Shown: positions 25,155-33,164 of the stretch, one piece after another
How positions within the stretch are numbered: position 1 is the first letter of the stretch
Layout: the number at the start of each line of letters is the position of its first letter
Assembly (NCBI GenBank): GCA_028277685.1
Contig: JANQFT010000358.1
Coordinates: 1 to 35,706, forward strand
DNA length: 35,706 bases
Source of the DNA: Phycisphaeraceae bacterium
Lineage (GTDB): Bacteria > Planctomycetota > Phycisphaerae > Phycisphaerales > Zrk34
Direction of reading: 5' to 3'
Notes under the pieces: generated by a model
What the model saw: only the letters and a program-made list of their open reading frames with translations
The model's database searches: none
Told to the model about the DNA's origin: nothing
Position numbers and translations under genes: made by a program

Positions 25155-26528
25155 TTGAAGAACACCATGGCTGCTTTGGCTTTCCTCTTCACGGCCTTGG
25201 CTTACAGCAACATTGCTGCCGGAGTGCGCCCGCCGAACCTGGTCATCGTGCTGACGGATGATCAAGGTTACGCCGACGTCGGCTTCAACGGTTGCAAGGA
25301 CATTCGCACACCGAACCTGGATCGGCTGGCCAAAGAGGGCGTGCGCTTCACCAATGCGTATGCCACCTATGCGGTATGTGGCCCAAGCCGCGCTGGATTG
25401 ATCACCGGGCGCTATCAGGATCGCTTCGGCGCCAGTCGTAATCCCACCGTCGACTACACCGTCGAGAACAACGGCGTACCCACGTCAGAAAAAAACATTG
25501 CTGAACTGTTACAACCTGCCGGTTACACCAGCATGGCGGTAGGCAAGTGGCATCTGGGTACGCATCCCACGTTGCGTCCACGCAAGCGCGGCTTCAACGA
25601 GTTCTTCGGGTTCCTTACCGGTGGTCACCAATACTTCCCTGAGGAACTCACGATCGAACGCCTCAAAGATGTCACCCGTAAATGGGACTGGTATCGCACC
25701 AAACTTCTGCGCAATGAAACGCCAGTTGAGATCGATGAGTACCTGACCGATGAGCTGACCGACGCGGCTGTGGACTTCATCGGCCGCACGAAGGACAAGC
25801 CTTTCTTCCTGTACCTGGCATACAACGCGCCGCACACACCGCTGCAGGCATCCAAGAAGTATCTCAAGCGATATAAGAACATTGCCGACAAGAAGCGCCG
25901 CACTTACGCTGCGATGGTATCAGCGGTGGACGATGGCGTGGGGCGTATTCTCGATGAACTGAACAAACACAGCATTGATGAAGACACGATCATCGTCTTT
26001 CTTTCTGACAACGGTGGGGCGAAGAACAACGCATCGGATAACAAGCCACTGCGTGGGCACAAGAGCTCACCGTTTGAAGGTGGCATCCGGGTGCCATTTG
26101 CCATGCGTTGGCCAGGTCACCTGCCAGCAGGCGTCACTTATGAGCACCCGATCATTTCACTTGATATCGCGGCTACCATCGTCGCACGTGCCGGTGTTAC
26201 TGTGCCGGCGAACAAGCCGCTGGATGGTGTCGATCTACTGCCTTATCTCACAGGAGAAAACAAGGGCAAACCGCATGAACGTTTGTACTGGCGCTGGTAT
26301 GACCGCAAGCAGTTTGTGATTCGCGATGGTGACCGCAAGCTGATTACCCGGCAGGGACGTGATGATATGTTGTTTAACCTGCAGGGTGATTTATCAGAGA
26401 AGTCGAATCTTGCTGCGCAACAACGAGATCAGGTAACTGAACTGCAAGCGCAGCTACGAATATGGAACAGGCAACTGGTTGATCCGATTGCTCCGGGCCT
26501 GAGTTACTGGAACCCCAAAAAACGCTGA
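25155..26528 (+). CDS. Secreted type I sulfatase
   Basis: 457 aa. The formylglycine motif C-x-P-S-R is present as VCGPSRAGLITGRY (Cys75), with metal-binding LTDDQGYAD (33-41), KWHLG and FLSDNGG further on, as in S1-family sulfatases. It needs a formylglycine-generating enzyme, not seen here. The start is best read as TTG 25155: AAGGAG lies 9 nt upstream, and it gives a basic n-region MKNTMAALAFLFTALAYS for the signal peptide; ATG 25167 is the alternative. It would remove sulfate esters from glycan fragments in the periplasm or outside. Part of a tight operon with GH16 and the PhoD-like gene. Confidence 0.92.
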   Translation: MKNTMAALAFLFTALAYSNIAAGVRPPNLVIVLTDDQGYADVGFNGCKDIRTPNLDRLAKEGVRFTNAYATYAVCGPSRAGLITGRYQDRFGASRNPTVDYTVENNGVPTSEKNIAELLQPAGYTSMAVGKWHLGTHPTLRPRKRGFNEFFGFLTGGHQYFPEELTIERLKDVTRKWDWYRTKLLRNETPVEIDEYLTDELTDAAVDFIGRTKDKPFFLYLAYNAPHTPLQASKKYLKRYKNIADKKRRTYAAMVSAVDDGVGRILDELNKHSIDEDTIIVFLSDNGGAKNNASDNKPLRGHKSSPFEGGIRVPFAMRWPGHLPAGVTYEHPIISLDIAATIVARAGVTVPANKPLDGVDLLPYLTGENKGKPHERLYWRWYDRKQFVIRDGDRKLITRQGRDDMLFNLQGDLSEKSNLAAQQRDQVTELQAQLRIWNRQLVDPIAPGLSYWNPKKR

Positions 26529-26552
26529 CCCTTAACTGAACTGGAAGACATT

Positions 26553-28769
26553 GTGCAGAAGCAATTTTGCTTATCCGTGGTGCGCGCCATTTTTTGTGGT
26601 GTGATCCTGTGTGCTTGCCTGTTCGTTCATGCCGACGAATACGCATTGAACCTGGAGGGCAAGCGTATCTGGGCCGGCCCAGATTGCTGGGCCAAACCCA
26701 TGCAGTACTGGTCGGTGCATGATGGCGAACTGCGTTCCCAGGCTGCGAAGAACGTCACGTGCAGCTTGATGGCTTGCGAGATCGCGCCGGCGGCGAATTT
26801 TCGGGTCAGCGCCAGTATTCGATTGTCAGGTCAGCCGGGTGATCCGAAAAAGGTGCGGGGCGGGTGGTTGTTGGGAACGCGTGGTGCAGTGCCCGATTGG
26901 CGCAGTCGCGCGCTCGAGCCACAGGCAGGCATTATGGCGGGTGTGCGAGCGGATGGTTTCTTGTTTGTCGGGAAAGACATCAGCATGCATTCATTGCCAA
27001 TGAGGAAGCCGATTAAGCTGGAAGCCAGTTATGATGTGAGCAAGCAATTACTAACAATCCGTGGGCAAACAGGTGCAACGTCCGTTGCCCACGCTGTAGA
27101 TGTCAAGCCTGATGTGCTAAAAGGCGGTATCGCGTTGCTCTCTGACGGACCAAAGCGGCGCCCCGTAACGCAACAGGACACGGTGGTCGGTTGGCAATAT
27201 CACGATGTGCGGGCCATCGGAGATGGTATCAAGGTGTATGCCGATCGCACGTTTGGCCCGATTCTCTGGTCGCAGTACACGTTGAGTCGGCGCGTTCTGA
27301 AGCTGTCGGCACAGATGCCGCCGATGGGGGCGCGCGATGCCGACATGGTGACGCTTGAAGTGCAGCGTGATGGCGGTTGGCAACGCATCGCGAGTTCGAA
27401 GATTGAGCCAGATGCCCGCATTGCCGTGTTCCGCATCAACGATTGGGACGACACAAAGCCAACGCCGTACCGCGTCGGCTACCGATGGCGCGATCGTGTG
27501 CACATCTGGTCGGGTACCGTGCGTGCCAACCCGGTAAATCAGCCGACGTTCAGTCTGGCTGCGTTCACCGGTGACTATGGTTACGCCTTTCCCGTGCCAC
27601 GTATCGTGGCCGAGGTGAAACGCCGCAACCCCGATTTACTGTTCTTTTCCGGCGACCAACTCTATGAACGCTACGGTGGGCACAGTATAACGCGCAAGCC
27701 CATCGATGTTGCGATGGTTGATTACCTCCGCAAGTGGTACCAGTTCGGCTGGACATGGCGTGAAGTACTCAAAGATCGGCCGATGGTGGCCATCCTTGAT
27801 GATCACGATGTCTTTCAAGGCAACCTGTTCGGCATGAATGGCAAACCCACGCCGAAGGGCAAGACATTCGATTGGGGCGGTTACGTGATGGTGCCGCGCT
27901 GGGTGAACATGGCGCAGCGAACGCAAACCGCGCACTTGCCCGATCCAGTTGACCCCAAGCCACTGCCAACAGGTATTGATGTGTATTTCACCGCGCTCGA
28001 TTACGGCGGTGGACGATTAGCGGTGATCGAAGACCGCAAATTCAAATCCGGCAAAGGCGATCTTCAGGCTGCCTGGCGCGCAGGCCACCCCAAAGACGAT
28101 TCGCTGACCAGCCTCGATTTTCCCGGCGGCACCATCCTTGGCGAACGGCAGCACCGTTTCCTGGAGGACTGGGTTGCCGGTGCCTCCACTGGTGCGTTCA
28201 ACGCGGTGCTCAGCCAAACGATGTTCGCGCAGGTTCAAACGCATTCCGGTCCGAAACTGCGGCGCAGCCGGCGCGATCGCGATACCAATGCCTGGCCACA
28301 AACACCCAGGAATGAGGCACTGCGCATTCTTCGCCGCGCTAAGCCGGTGCTGATCTGCGGTGACCAGCATTTTGGTGCACTCGTACGACTAGGTATCGAT
28401 GACTATGGAGACGGCCCCATCACGTTCATGACCACCGGCACATCCAACGGCTGGCCTCGCGCATGCTGGCCCGGCATTGAAGAAAGTGATCCTGCCGAAG
28501 CGAACGTTGACCCGCGTGGCAAACGTCTGGACGCGTTTGGTCATCCTGTGGAGGTGCTTGCCGCGGCCAACCCCGAGCCACGCAGCAACACCCGTAAGCA
28601 TGCCGATGTTCAGGCCAAAGCGCGCGCGAAAGGTTCAGGTTTCGGCCTGGTAACGTTCAACAAACAACAGAAAACAATCACCTTCGACATGCTGCGCTAT
28701 CCCGCGCAGGATGACCAACCCGCTGATTGTTTCCCAGGTTTCCCGTTGACCTTGCCGATGCAGCGCTAA
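26553..28769 (+). CDS. Secreted PhoD-like metallophosphatase with N-terminal beta domain
   Basis: 738 aa. Signal peptide ends at LFVHA|DE. Residues ~30-215 look like a concanavalin/LamG-type or DUF1080-like beta domain. The phosphatase part has TGDYGY (about 339), SGDQLYE (366-372), LDDHDVF (415-421) and CGDQHFG (602-608), the metal ligands of PhoD-type alkaline phosphatases. GTG 26553 with GGAAG 5 nt upstream is the start. It follows the sulfatase by 24 nt, so is probably co-transcribed. Substrate unknown; proteins of this kind near sulfatases may act on glycans or phosphate diesters. No clear terminator follows. Confidence 0.85.
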   Translation: MQKQFCLSVVRAIFCGVILCACLFVHADEYALNLEGKRIWAGPDCWAKPMQYWSVHDGELRSQAAKNVTCSLMACEIAPAANFRVSASIRLSGQPGDPKKVRGGWLLGTRGAVPDWRSRALEPQAGIMAGVRADGFLFVGKDISMHSLPMRKPIKLEASYDVSKQLLTIRGQTGATSVAHAVDVKPDVLKGGIALLSDGPKRRPVTQQDTVVGWQYHDVRAIGDGIKVYADRTFGPILWSQYTLSRRVLKLSAQMPPMGARDADMVTLEVQRDGGWQRIASSKIEPDARIAVFRINDWDDTKPTPYRVGYRWRDRVHIWSGTVRANPVNQPTFSLAAFTGDYGYAFPVPRIVAEVKRRNPDLLFFSGDQLYERYGGHSITRKPIDVAMVDYLRKWYQFGWTWREVLKDRPMVAILDDHDVFQGNLFGMNGKPTPKGKTFDWGGYVMVPRWVNMAQRTQTAHLPDPVDPKPLPTGIDVYFTALDYGGGRLAVIEDRKFKSGKGDLQAAWRAGHPKDDSLTSLDFPGGTILGERQHRFLEDWVAGASTGAFNAVLSQTMFAQVQTHSGPKLRRSRRDRDTNAWPQTPRNEALRILRRAKPVLICGDQHFGALVRLGIDDYGDGPITFMTTGTSNGWPRACWPGIEESDPAEANVDPRGKRLDAFGHPVEVLAAANPEPRSNTRKHADVQAKARAKGSGFGLVTFNKQQKTITFDMLRYPAQDDQPADCFPGFPLTLPMQR

Positions 28770-29097
28770 ACCACCGGTTCCATCCCGCAGGCATAACTTG
28801 TCGCACAATGCATGCGCCAGCGCAGACCCGCTATCGCTGTGGCCGCGCGATGCACATGCCGCATGGCGCGCCTGTTTGTTAAGCGAACAATAATTTGCCG
28901 CCTGACTGGGAATTCTCTTGAAATGCCTAAATCAAACGATAGATTATTGAATACCGTTCGTATTCGCTGGGGGCGGCACGTGGCCATTTGTTCTTAGGGC
29001 TCGTTCCATTCGGAATCCGGTGGCTGAGTATGCGTGTACGCCCAGGCTGGTGCCGGGGCTGGTTCCTGTCTCTCCTCATTTCATCTGGAGCATGGTC
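28770..29097. promoter_or_regulatory. Intergenic region with candidate operator before the beta-helix gene
   Basis: No gene seen. The 12-mer ACGATAGATTAT at 28936-28947, in the context AAATCAAACGATAGATTATT, occurs again upstream of the other beta-helix gene (35304-35315). An imperfect GC-rich hairpin lies at about 28843-28870. Confidence 0.45.
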
Positions 29098-31974
29098 ATG
29101 CAAGGTAGGACGGCCAAACAATTGCTGCTGGCCACAGCATGTCTGTTGATGTGGGTAACCACATCGCTGGGCGCGACGTATTACATCGATCACGACAATG
29201 GTAACGACAGCACTGGAACGGGTACGATCGGTTCACCGTGGAAATCGATGACGAAAGCCGAGGCAGAAGCGGATGGCGGGGATACGGTTATCATGCGTGC
29301 CGGTACGTATCCCAGGTTTACCTGGAACCGCAACCATTCGCGCACGGACTATCTCACGTTCAAGGCTTACTCCGGTGAGTATGTCAAGATTAACGGTGGC
29401 TTAGGGCTGAGCTACGACAAAAACCAATGGAATCCACATGAACTTGAATGCTGGCTGGCGTTTGAAGGCCTGCACATTTACAGGCACGATTACAGAATCA
29501 AAATCATCAACTGCCGAGGCGTGCGATACGTCAAATTCAAAGACTGCGAAATCTGGGGCAGGACCGAAACAGACAATGACATTCCCGATGGCGACTCAGG
29601 CCGGGGCATTGGCATCGATGCCTATCTTGCTCGAGATATCTATATCGACGGTTGCGACATCCACGATACCGGCATAGGGGTTTACTTTCTTGCCTATGAC
29701 AGTGAACTGACCAACAGCAAAGTTCACCATGTAGTTCAGGATTGCGTCAAAGTCGTCAACTGCAACAACATTCTGATCGAGGACTGCGAATTCTACCAGG
29801 CAGAGGACCCCACCTGGCACTGGCATTGCGATGCCATCCACATTCACTCAACGATATCACTTGATGGGGCCTCATGGCTGAGACACGCATCGAACAATGT
29901 GACCATCCGAAGGGTGCGTACCTGGGACATTCGGCATCAATCGGTAATCAGCAACGGCAATAAAGAAATTATCGGAAAAGGTTTCTCAACCCCCTATGCC
30001 GACAACCTGCTCATTGAGAACTGCCTGTTCGAAGACAGTATCGATGTGGCGGGGACGGCGAACGAGATCAACGTTGAGCGGCATACGAATATCACCATCC
30101 GCAATGTCACGGCCCCGGGCATCAAGTATGGTCAGAACTCGTCGTTCCGCATGAGTAACACCATCTGCAAGACTGTCTACCAGGCGGGGAGTTCCACCTC
30201 CTTGTACAACGACTACAACCTGATCTCAGATGCTGCCCAGGAAGACTTTGTTCCTGGCTCGAATTCAATTGTCGGTATCTACGGCTTCAAGAAGCTGTTC
30301 ACGGATTACGACAACGGCGATCTCTCACTCATGCCCAACTGCCCGGCCATCGACGCGGGTACCTCTACCGATGCCCCACAATACGACATGGTCGGCAATC
30401 GTCGCTGGGATACCCGTGGCGTGGCCAACACCGGTGGACCGACCAGTCCCGTCACCTGGGACATGGGTGCGCTGGAGTACCAGGGAACCTTCGGCTTTAA
30501 TGGTGAAGCGCCCGCCACCATCACCGAAACACACTCGAACCTCGGCACTGGTAGCGGCATCGTCACCATCACTTCGCCCGGCAACTTCGAGTTTGTGATG
30601 AAAGAATCACAGGGCGGTCGCATTGCCGAGTTTTATGATCTGACGGAAGACCCCGGTAAAACCCGCAACCTTGGCAAGGACGACACCACCGTGTATGGCC
30701 TGTGGGACAGCCGCTACCTGTCCAGTGAGATCGCGGTACATAAAAACCAGGGTACCACCCGCAGTCTCGAAGTGGTGCACGTGGATGACATGCGCGTGGT
30801 GGTCAAGTGTTCAGGCACGCTGACGACCAACATGCCGTTCGAAGTGCTCTATACGTTCTATCCACCAAATTACCAAGCAACGTATGTTGATGTGGTGATG
30901 CATCTGACCAACAACACCGGCTCGACAGTGAGCACCAGCGATACTAAGCACTACACTCGCGTGGCCAACGATCCCAGTGGCTACATCTACGACTGGGAAG
31001 CCGAGTTGGGCGACAACAACGGTGACCGCTACATGCAAGTGATGACCGGCAGCAGTTGTAATGTGCCGAACGTAGCGGTGGGTCGTTACATCCGTGTTTG
31101 CGAAAAAGGCTTAAGCGGGCTGACGACGGGCTATGATGACACGCCCGTTGCCGTGTACTTCTCGGCAGCATCGCGTAACATTGCGCCGGGCGAAACACTT
31201 GTCGACCATTTCTACCTGCGCAGTAATCTGGCCGCATCGCCTACGTTATACGTCGATGACAACCTGAGCAGCGATGGCTATGTCTCCGTCTACTGCCCGA
31301 ACTACTTCGAACTCATTTTTGATGAAGACGCGGGCGGTGGTATTCGTGAATTCTACGACCTGCGTGTCGATCCGTTAGCGCAGACAAACTTTGCGGAAAC
31401 GGAAATCCACGACTACGCCCTGTTCGATATGAAGCACAAGGATGCGACCACCCAGATTCATAAGGGACGGCACGGCTGGAACGATGTTTCACTGGTGACA
31501 ACCCAGGACGATGAGGTGGTCGTTCGTGTCACCGGCAAGCAGAATGTTGGCGGTCAGTTGGTTGATTTTACCTGCGATTACAGCATCACCCCACCAACGA
31601 GTACTGGTACATCGTGGGATATTGACCTCACCCTCGATAACAACACCGGTTCCACCGTTCCGTCAGGTGACGACGTGGCATATCTTCAAGTGCGGCCAAA
31701 CTTCGGTGGGGACAGCTTCAACTGGCAGAGCAGTAATGGCGACAGTAGCGGTAACGACTATTGGATCAAGGCGACTGTTGGCAGTAGCGCGACAATCGAT
31801 CCCGTTACCCCGGGGCTGTTTTTCAAGCTAACCGAGAAATCGTATGGCACGAAGCAGGGTGGCGATAACGGTGCTCCGCTTATGAGCATGCGTTTTGGTG
31901 CTGCTTCCCAATCCAATGGCACCAGCGTGACACGCAGCTTCATCCTTGAGACCAACATCCAGCACGATCCGTAA
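29098..31974 (+). CDS. Secreted right-handed beta-helix protein with duplicated C-terminal domain
   Basis: 958 aa. Start ATG 29098 (MQGRTAKQLLL) has TGGAG with a 7-nt spacer; the signal peptide ends at TSLG|ATYY. Residues ~27-480 start with YYIDHDNGNDSTGTG, GDTVIMRAGTY and continue as beta-helix rungs (NILIEDCEFYQ, NVTIRRVRTWD, NLLIENCLFED), ending in a choice-of-anchor-Q-like segment PAIDAGT...WDMGALEY. This is the architecture of pectate-lyase/alginate-lyase-like (PL6/PbH1) proteins. Two homologous beta domains follow: NFEFVMKESQGGRIAEFYDL (from ~30571) and YFELIFDEDAGGGIREFYDL (from ~31297). Catalytic residues could not be fixed, so lyase activity is a suggestion only. A terminator follows directly. 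Confidence 0.83.
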   Translation: MQGRTAKQLLLATACLLMWVTTSLGATYYIDHDNGNDSTGTGTIGSPWKSMTKAEAEADGGDTVIMRAGTYPRFTWNRNHSRTDYLTFKAYSGEYVKINGGLGLSYDKNQWNPHELECWLAFEGLHIYRHDYRIKIINCRGVRYVKFKDCEIWGRTETDNDIPDGDSGRGIGIDAYLARDIYIDGCDIHDTGIGVYFLAYDSELTNSKVHHVVQDCVKVVNCNNILIEDCEFYQAEDPTWHWHCDAIHIHSTISLDGASWLRHASNNVTIRRVRTWDIRHQSVISNGNKEIIGKGFSTPYADNLLIENCLFEDSIDVAGTANEINVERHTNITIRNVTAPGIKYGQNSSFRMSNTICKTVYQAGSSTSLYNDYNLISDAAQEDFVPGSNSIVGIYGFKKLFTDYDNGDLSLMPNCPAIDAGTSTDAPQYDMVGNRRWDTRGVANTGGPTSPVTWDMGALEYQGTFGFNGEAPATITETHSNLGTGSGIVTITSPGNFEFVMKESQGGRIAEFYDLTEDPGKTRNLGKDDTTVYGLWDSRYLSSEIAVHKNQGTTRSLEVVHVDDMRVVVKCSGTLTTNMPFEVLYTFYPPNYQATYVDVVMHLTNNTGSTVSTSDTKHYTRVANDPSGYIYDWEAELGDNNGDRYMQVMTGSSCNVPNVAVGRYIRVCEKGLSGLTTGYDDTPVAVYFSAASRNIAPGETLVDHFYLRSNLAASPTLYVDDNLSSDGYVSVYCPNYFELIFDEDAGGGIREFYDLRVDPLAQTNFAETEIHDYALFDMKHKDATTQIHKGRHGWNDVSLVTTQDDEVVVRVTGKQNVGGQLVDFTCDYSITPPTSTGTSWDIDLTLDNNTGSTVPSGDDVAYLQVRPNFGGDSFNWQSSNGDSSGNDYWIKATVGSSATIDPVTPGLFFKLTEKSYGTKQGGDNGAPLMSMRFGAASQSNGTSVTRSFILETNIQHDP

Positions 31975-32004
31975 TCATCAGTGTTTCTCACGCAATTGGT
32001 TCCG

Positions 32005-32037
32005 GCGTCCAGGCGCGCAAGCGTCTGGACGCTTTTT
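32005..32037 (+). terminator. Rho-independent terminator
   Basis: Twelve-base-pair stem GCGTCCAGGCGC / GCGTCTGGACGC (one G-T pair), GCAA tetraloop, then TTTTT. It ends transcription of the plus-strand beta-helix gene, 30 nt after its stop, and lacks a T-run in the opposite direction. Confidence 0.9.
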
Positions 32038-32144
32038 CATTGAACATCTTGTCATGATGAAGTCCGTAGTCTATGACGCGCCATGAATTGATGCGTCACG
32101 TGATATGTGCATCGCAAGGTACGCACGGCATCATACACGGAGAG

Positions 32145-33164
32145 TCATGAAGTGAGTTCGGATGTACACGCGGAATTGGGCGTGTACCGCGCCGCCTCAT
32201 CACACATCGCCAGGTAATTCTCCGGCGGTATTGAGTCCACAATCGAATGACTCGAACAGACCACGTAACCCCCGTCATTCGCGAGCCGGTCAATATGCTC
32301 ACGCACTTCAGCCCGCACTTCATCGGGTGTGCCACTGGTAAGCACGCCTGCGGCATCGATGTTGCCGATCAGCGTCAGGTGTTCGCCCCAGTCAGCTTTC
32401 ATTCGGTAGATATCGTTGGCGACTGGCTGAATGGGATGCACCGCGTTCACGCCCCACTTAACCAGGTACGGCAGAATCGGTGCCTGCATCCCGCAACAAT
32501 GGAAGATGATCGGCTTACCGGTAGCCTTGGCTGCTTGCACCAGGCGACGTGCACGTGGTGCCCAAAGTTCAGCCAGGTGGTGCGGACTGATCATCGGTCC
32601 CGTGCTCGAAGAGACATCATCACCGATGTAGTAAAGGTGATAGGGCATGTCGGAGATGGCATCAATCAATCGCAGATGATAATCCACGAACATGTCCATC
32701 AAATGCTCAACCAGTTCAAGGTCGTCGTACAACCACATCATGAACGACTCGATCGGCACCGGCCCCATGGCCATGTATGTCAGTGTGAGCGGGCCGGTCA
32801 GCCGGGCGACCACACCAAGATTCGTACCTTGTATTGCATCGAGGCAGGCTTGCATGCTTCCTCGTGCATCCACCGGGTCAGGGATGACGATCGCGTCCGC
32901 ATCTGCACGTGATTCGATCGAACCTTCTTCCGCCATCCAGGTCAACGAGCATACGATGGCATCCTGTCCGGTCATCCGGGCAAGGCGTACGGCGTCTTGC
33001 GGAGCCACCGTCCAGGATGTCACCGACGAACCTTCGGCAGGCATGCCAAGAAGCTTCCGGGTCGAGCGGTTGTCGACAATGATCTCGAAGTTGGGTACGC
33101 GATCGACTGGTTTACGCTGCAGAGCGTTGAGTAAACGATCAATATGGGAATGTTGCACGTTCAT
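32145..33164 (-). CDS. Uroporphyrinogen-decarboxylase-family (methyltransferase-like) protein
   Basis: 339 aa. Pattern of the URO-D/MtaA superfamily: RVPNFE near residue 22, RLTGPLTLTYMAMG, the metal-site region YYIGDDVSSSTGPMISP, FHCCG (place of the family's HxCG zinc motif) and GNIDAAGVL. True HemE enzymes have different N-terminal Arg/Asp motifs, so this is more likely a corrinoid-type methyltransferase or an enzyme of unknown role common in Planctomycetota glycan loci. The ATG overlaps the stop of the upstream beta-helix gene as ATGA, so the two are co-translated. No corrinoid protein is seen nearby. Confidence 0.82.
   Translation of the reverse strand: MNVQHSHIDRLLNALQRKPVDRVPNFEIIVDNRSTRKLLGMPAEGSSVTSWTVAPQDAVRLARMTGQDAIVCSLTWMAEEGSIESRADADAIVIPDPVDARGSMQACLDAIQGTNLGVVARLTGPLTLTYMAMGPVPIESFMMWLYDDLELVEHLMDMFVDYHLRLIDAISDMPYHLYYIGDDVSSSTGPMISPHHLAELWAPRARRLVQAAKATGKPIIFHCCGMQAPILPYLVKWGVNAVHPIQPVANDIYRMKADWGEHLTLIGNIDAAGVLTSGTPDEVRAEVREHIDRLANDGGYVVCSSHSIVDSIPPENYLAMCDEAARYTPNSACTSELTS

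Noticed and set aside
28843-28870. Terminator after the PhoD-like gene
   Set aside because: The hairpin has a G-G mismatch and no T-run.
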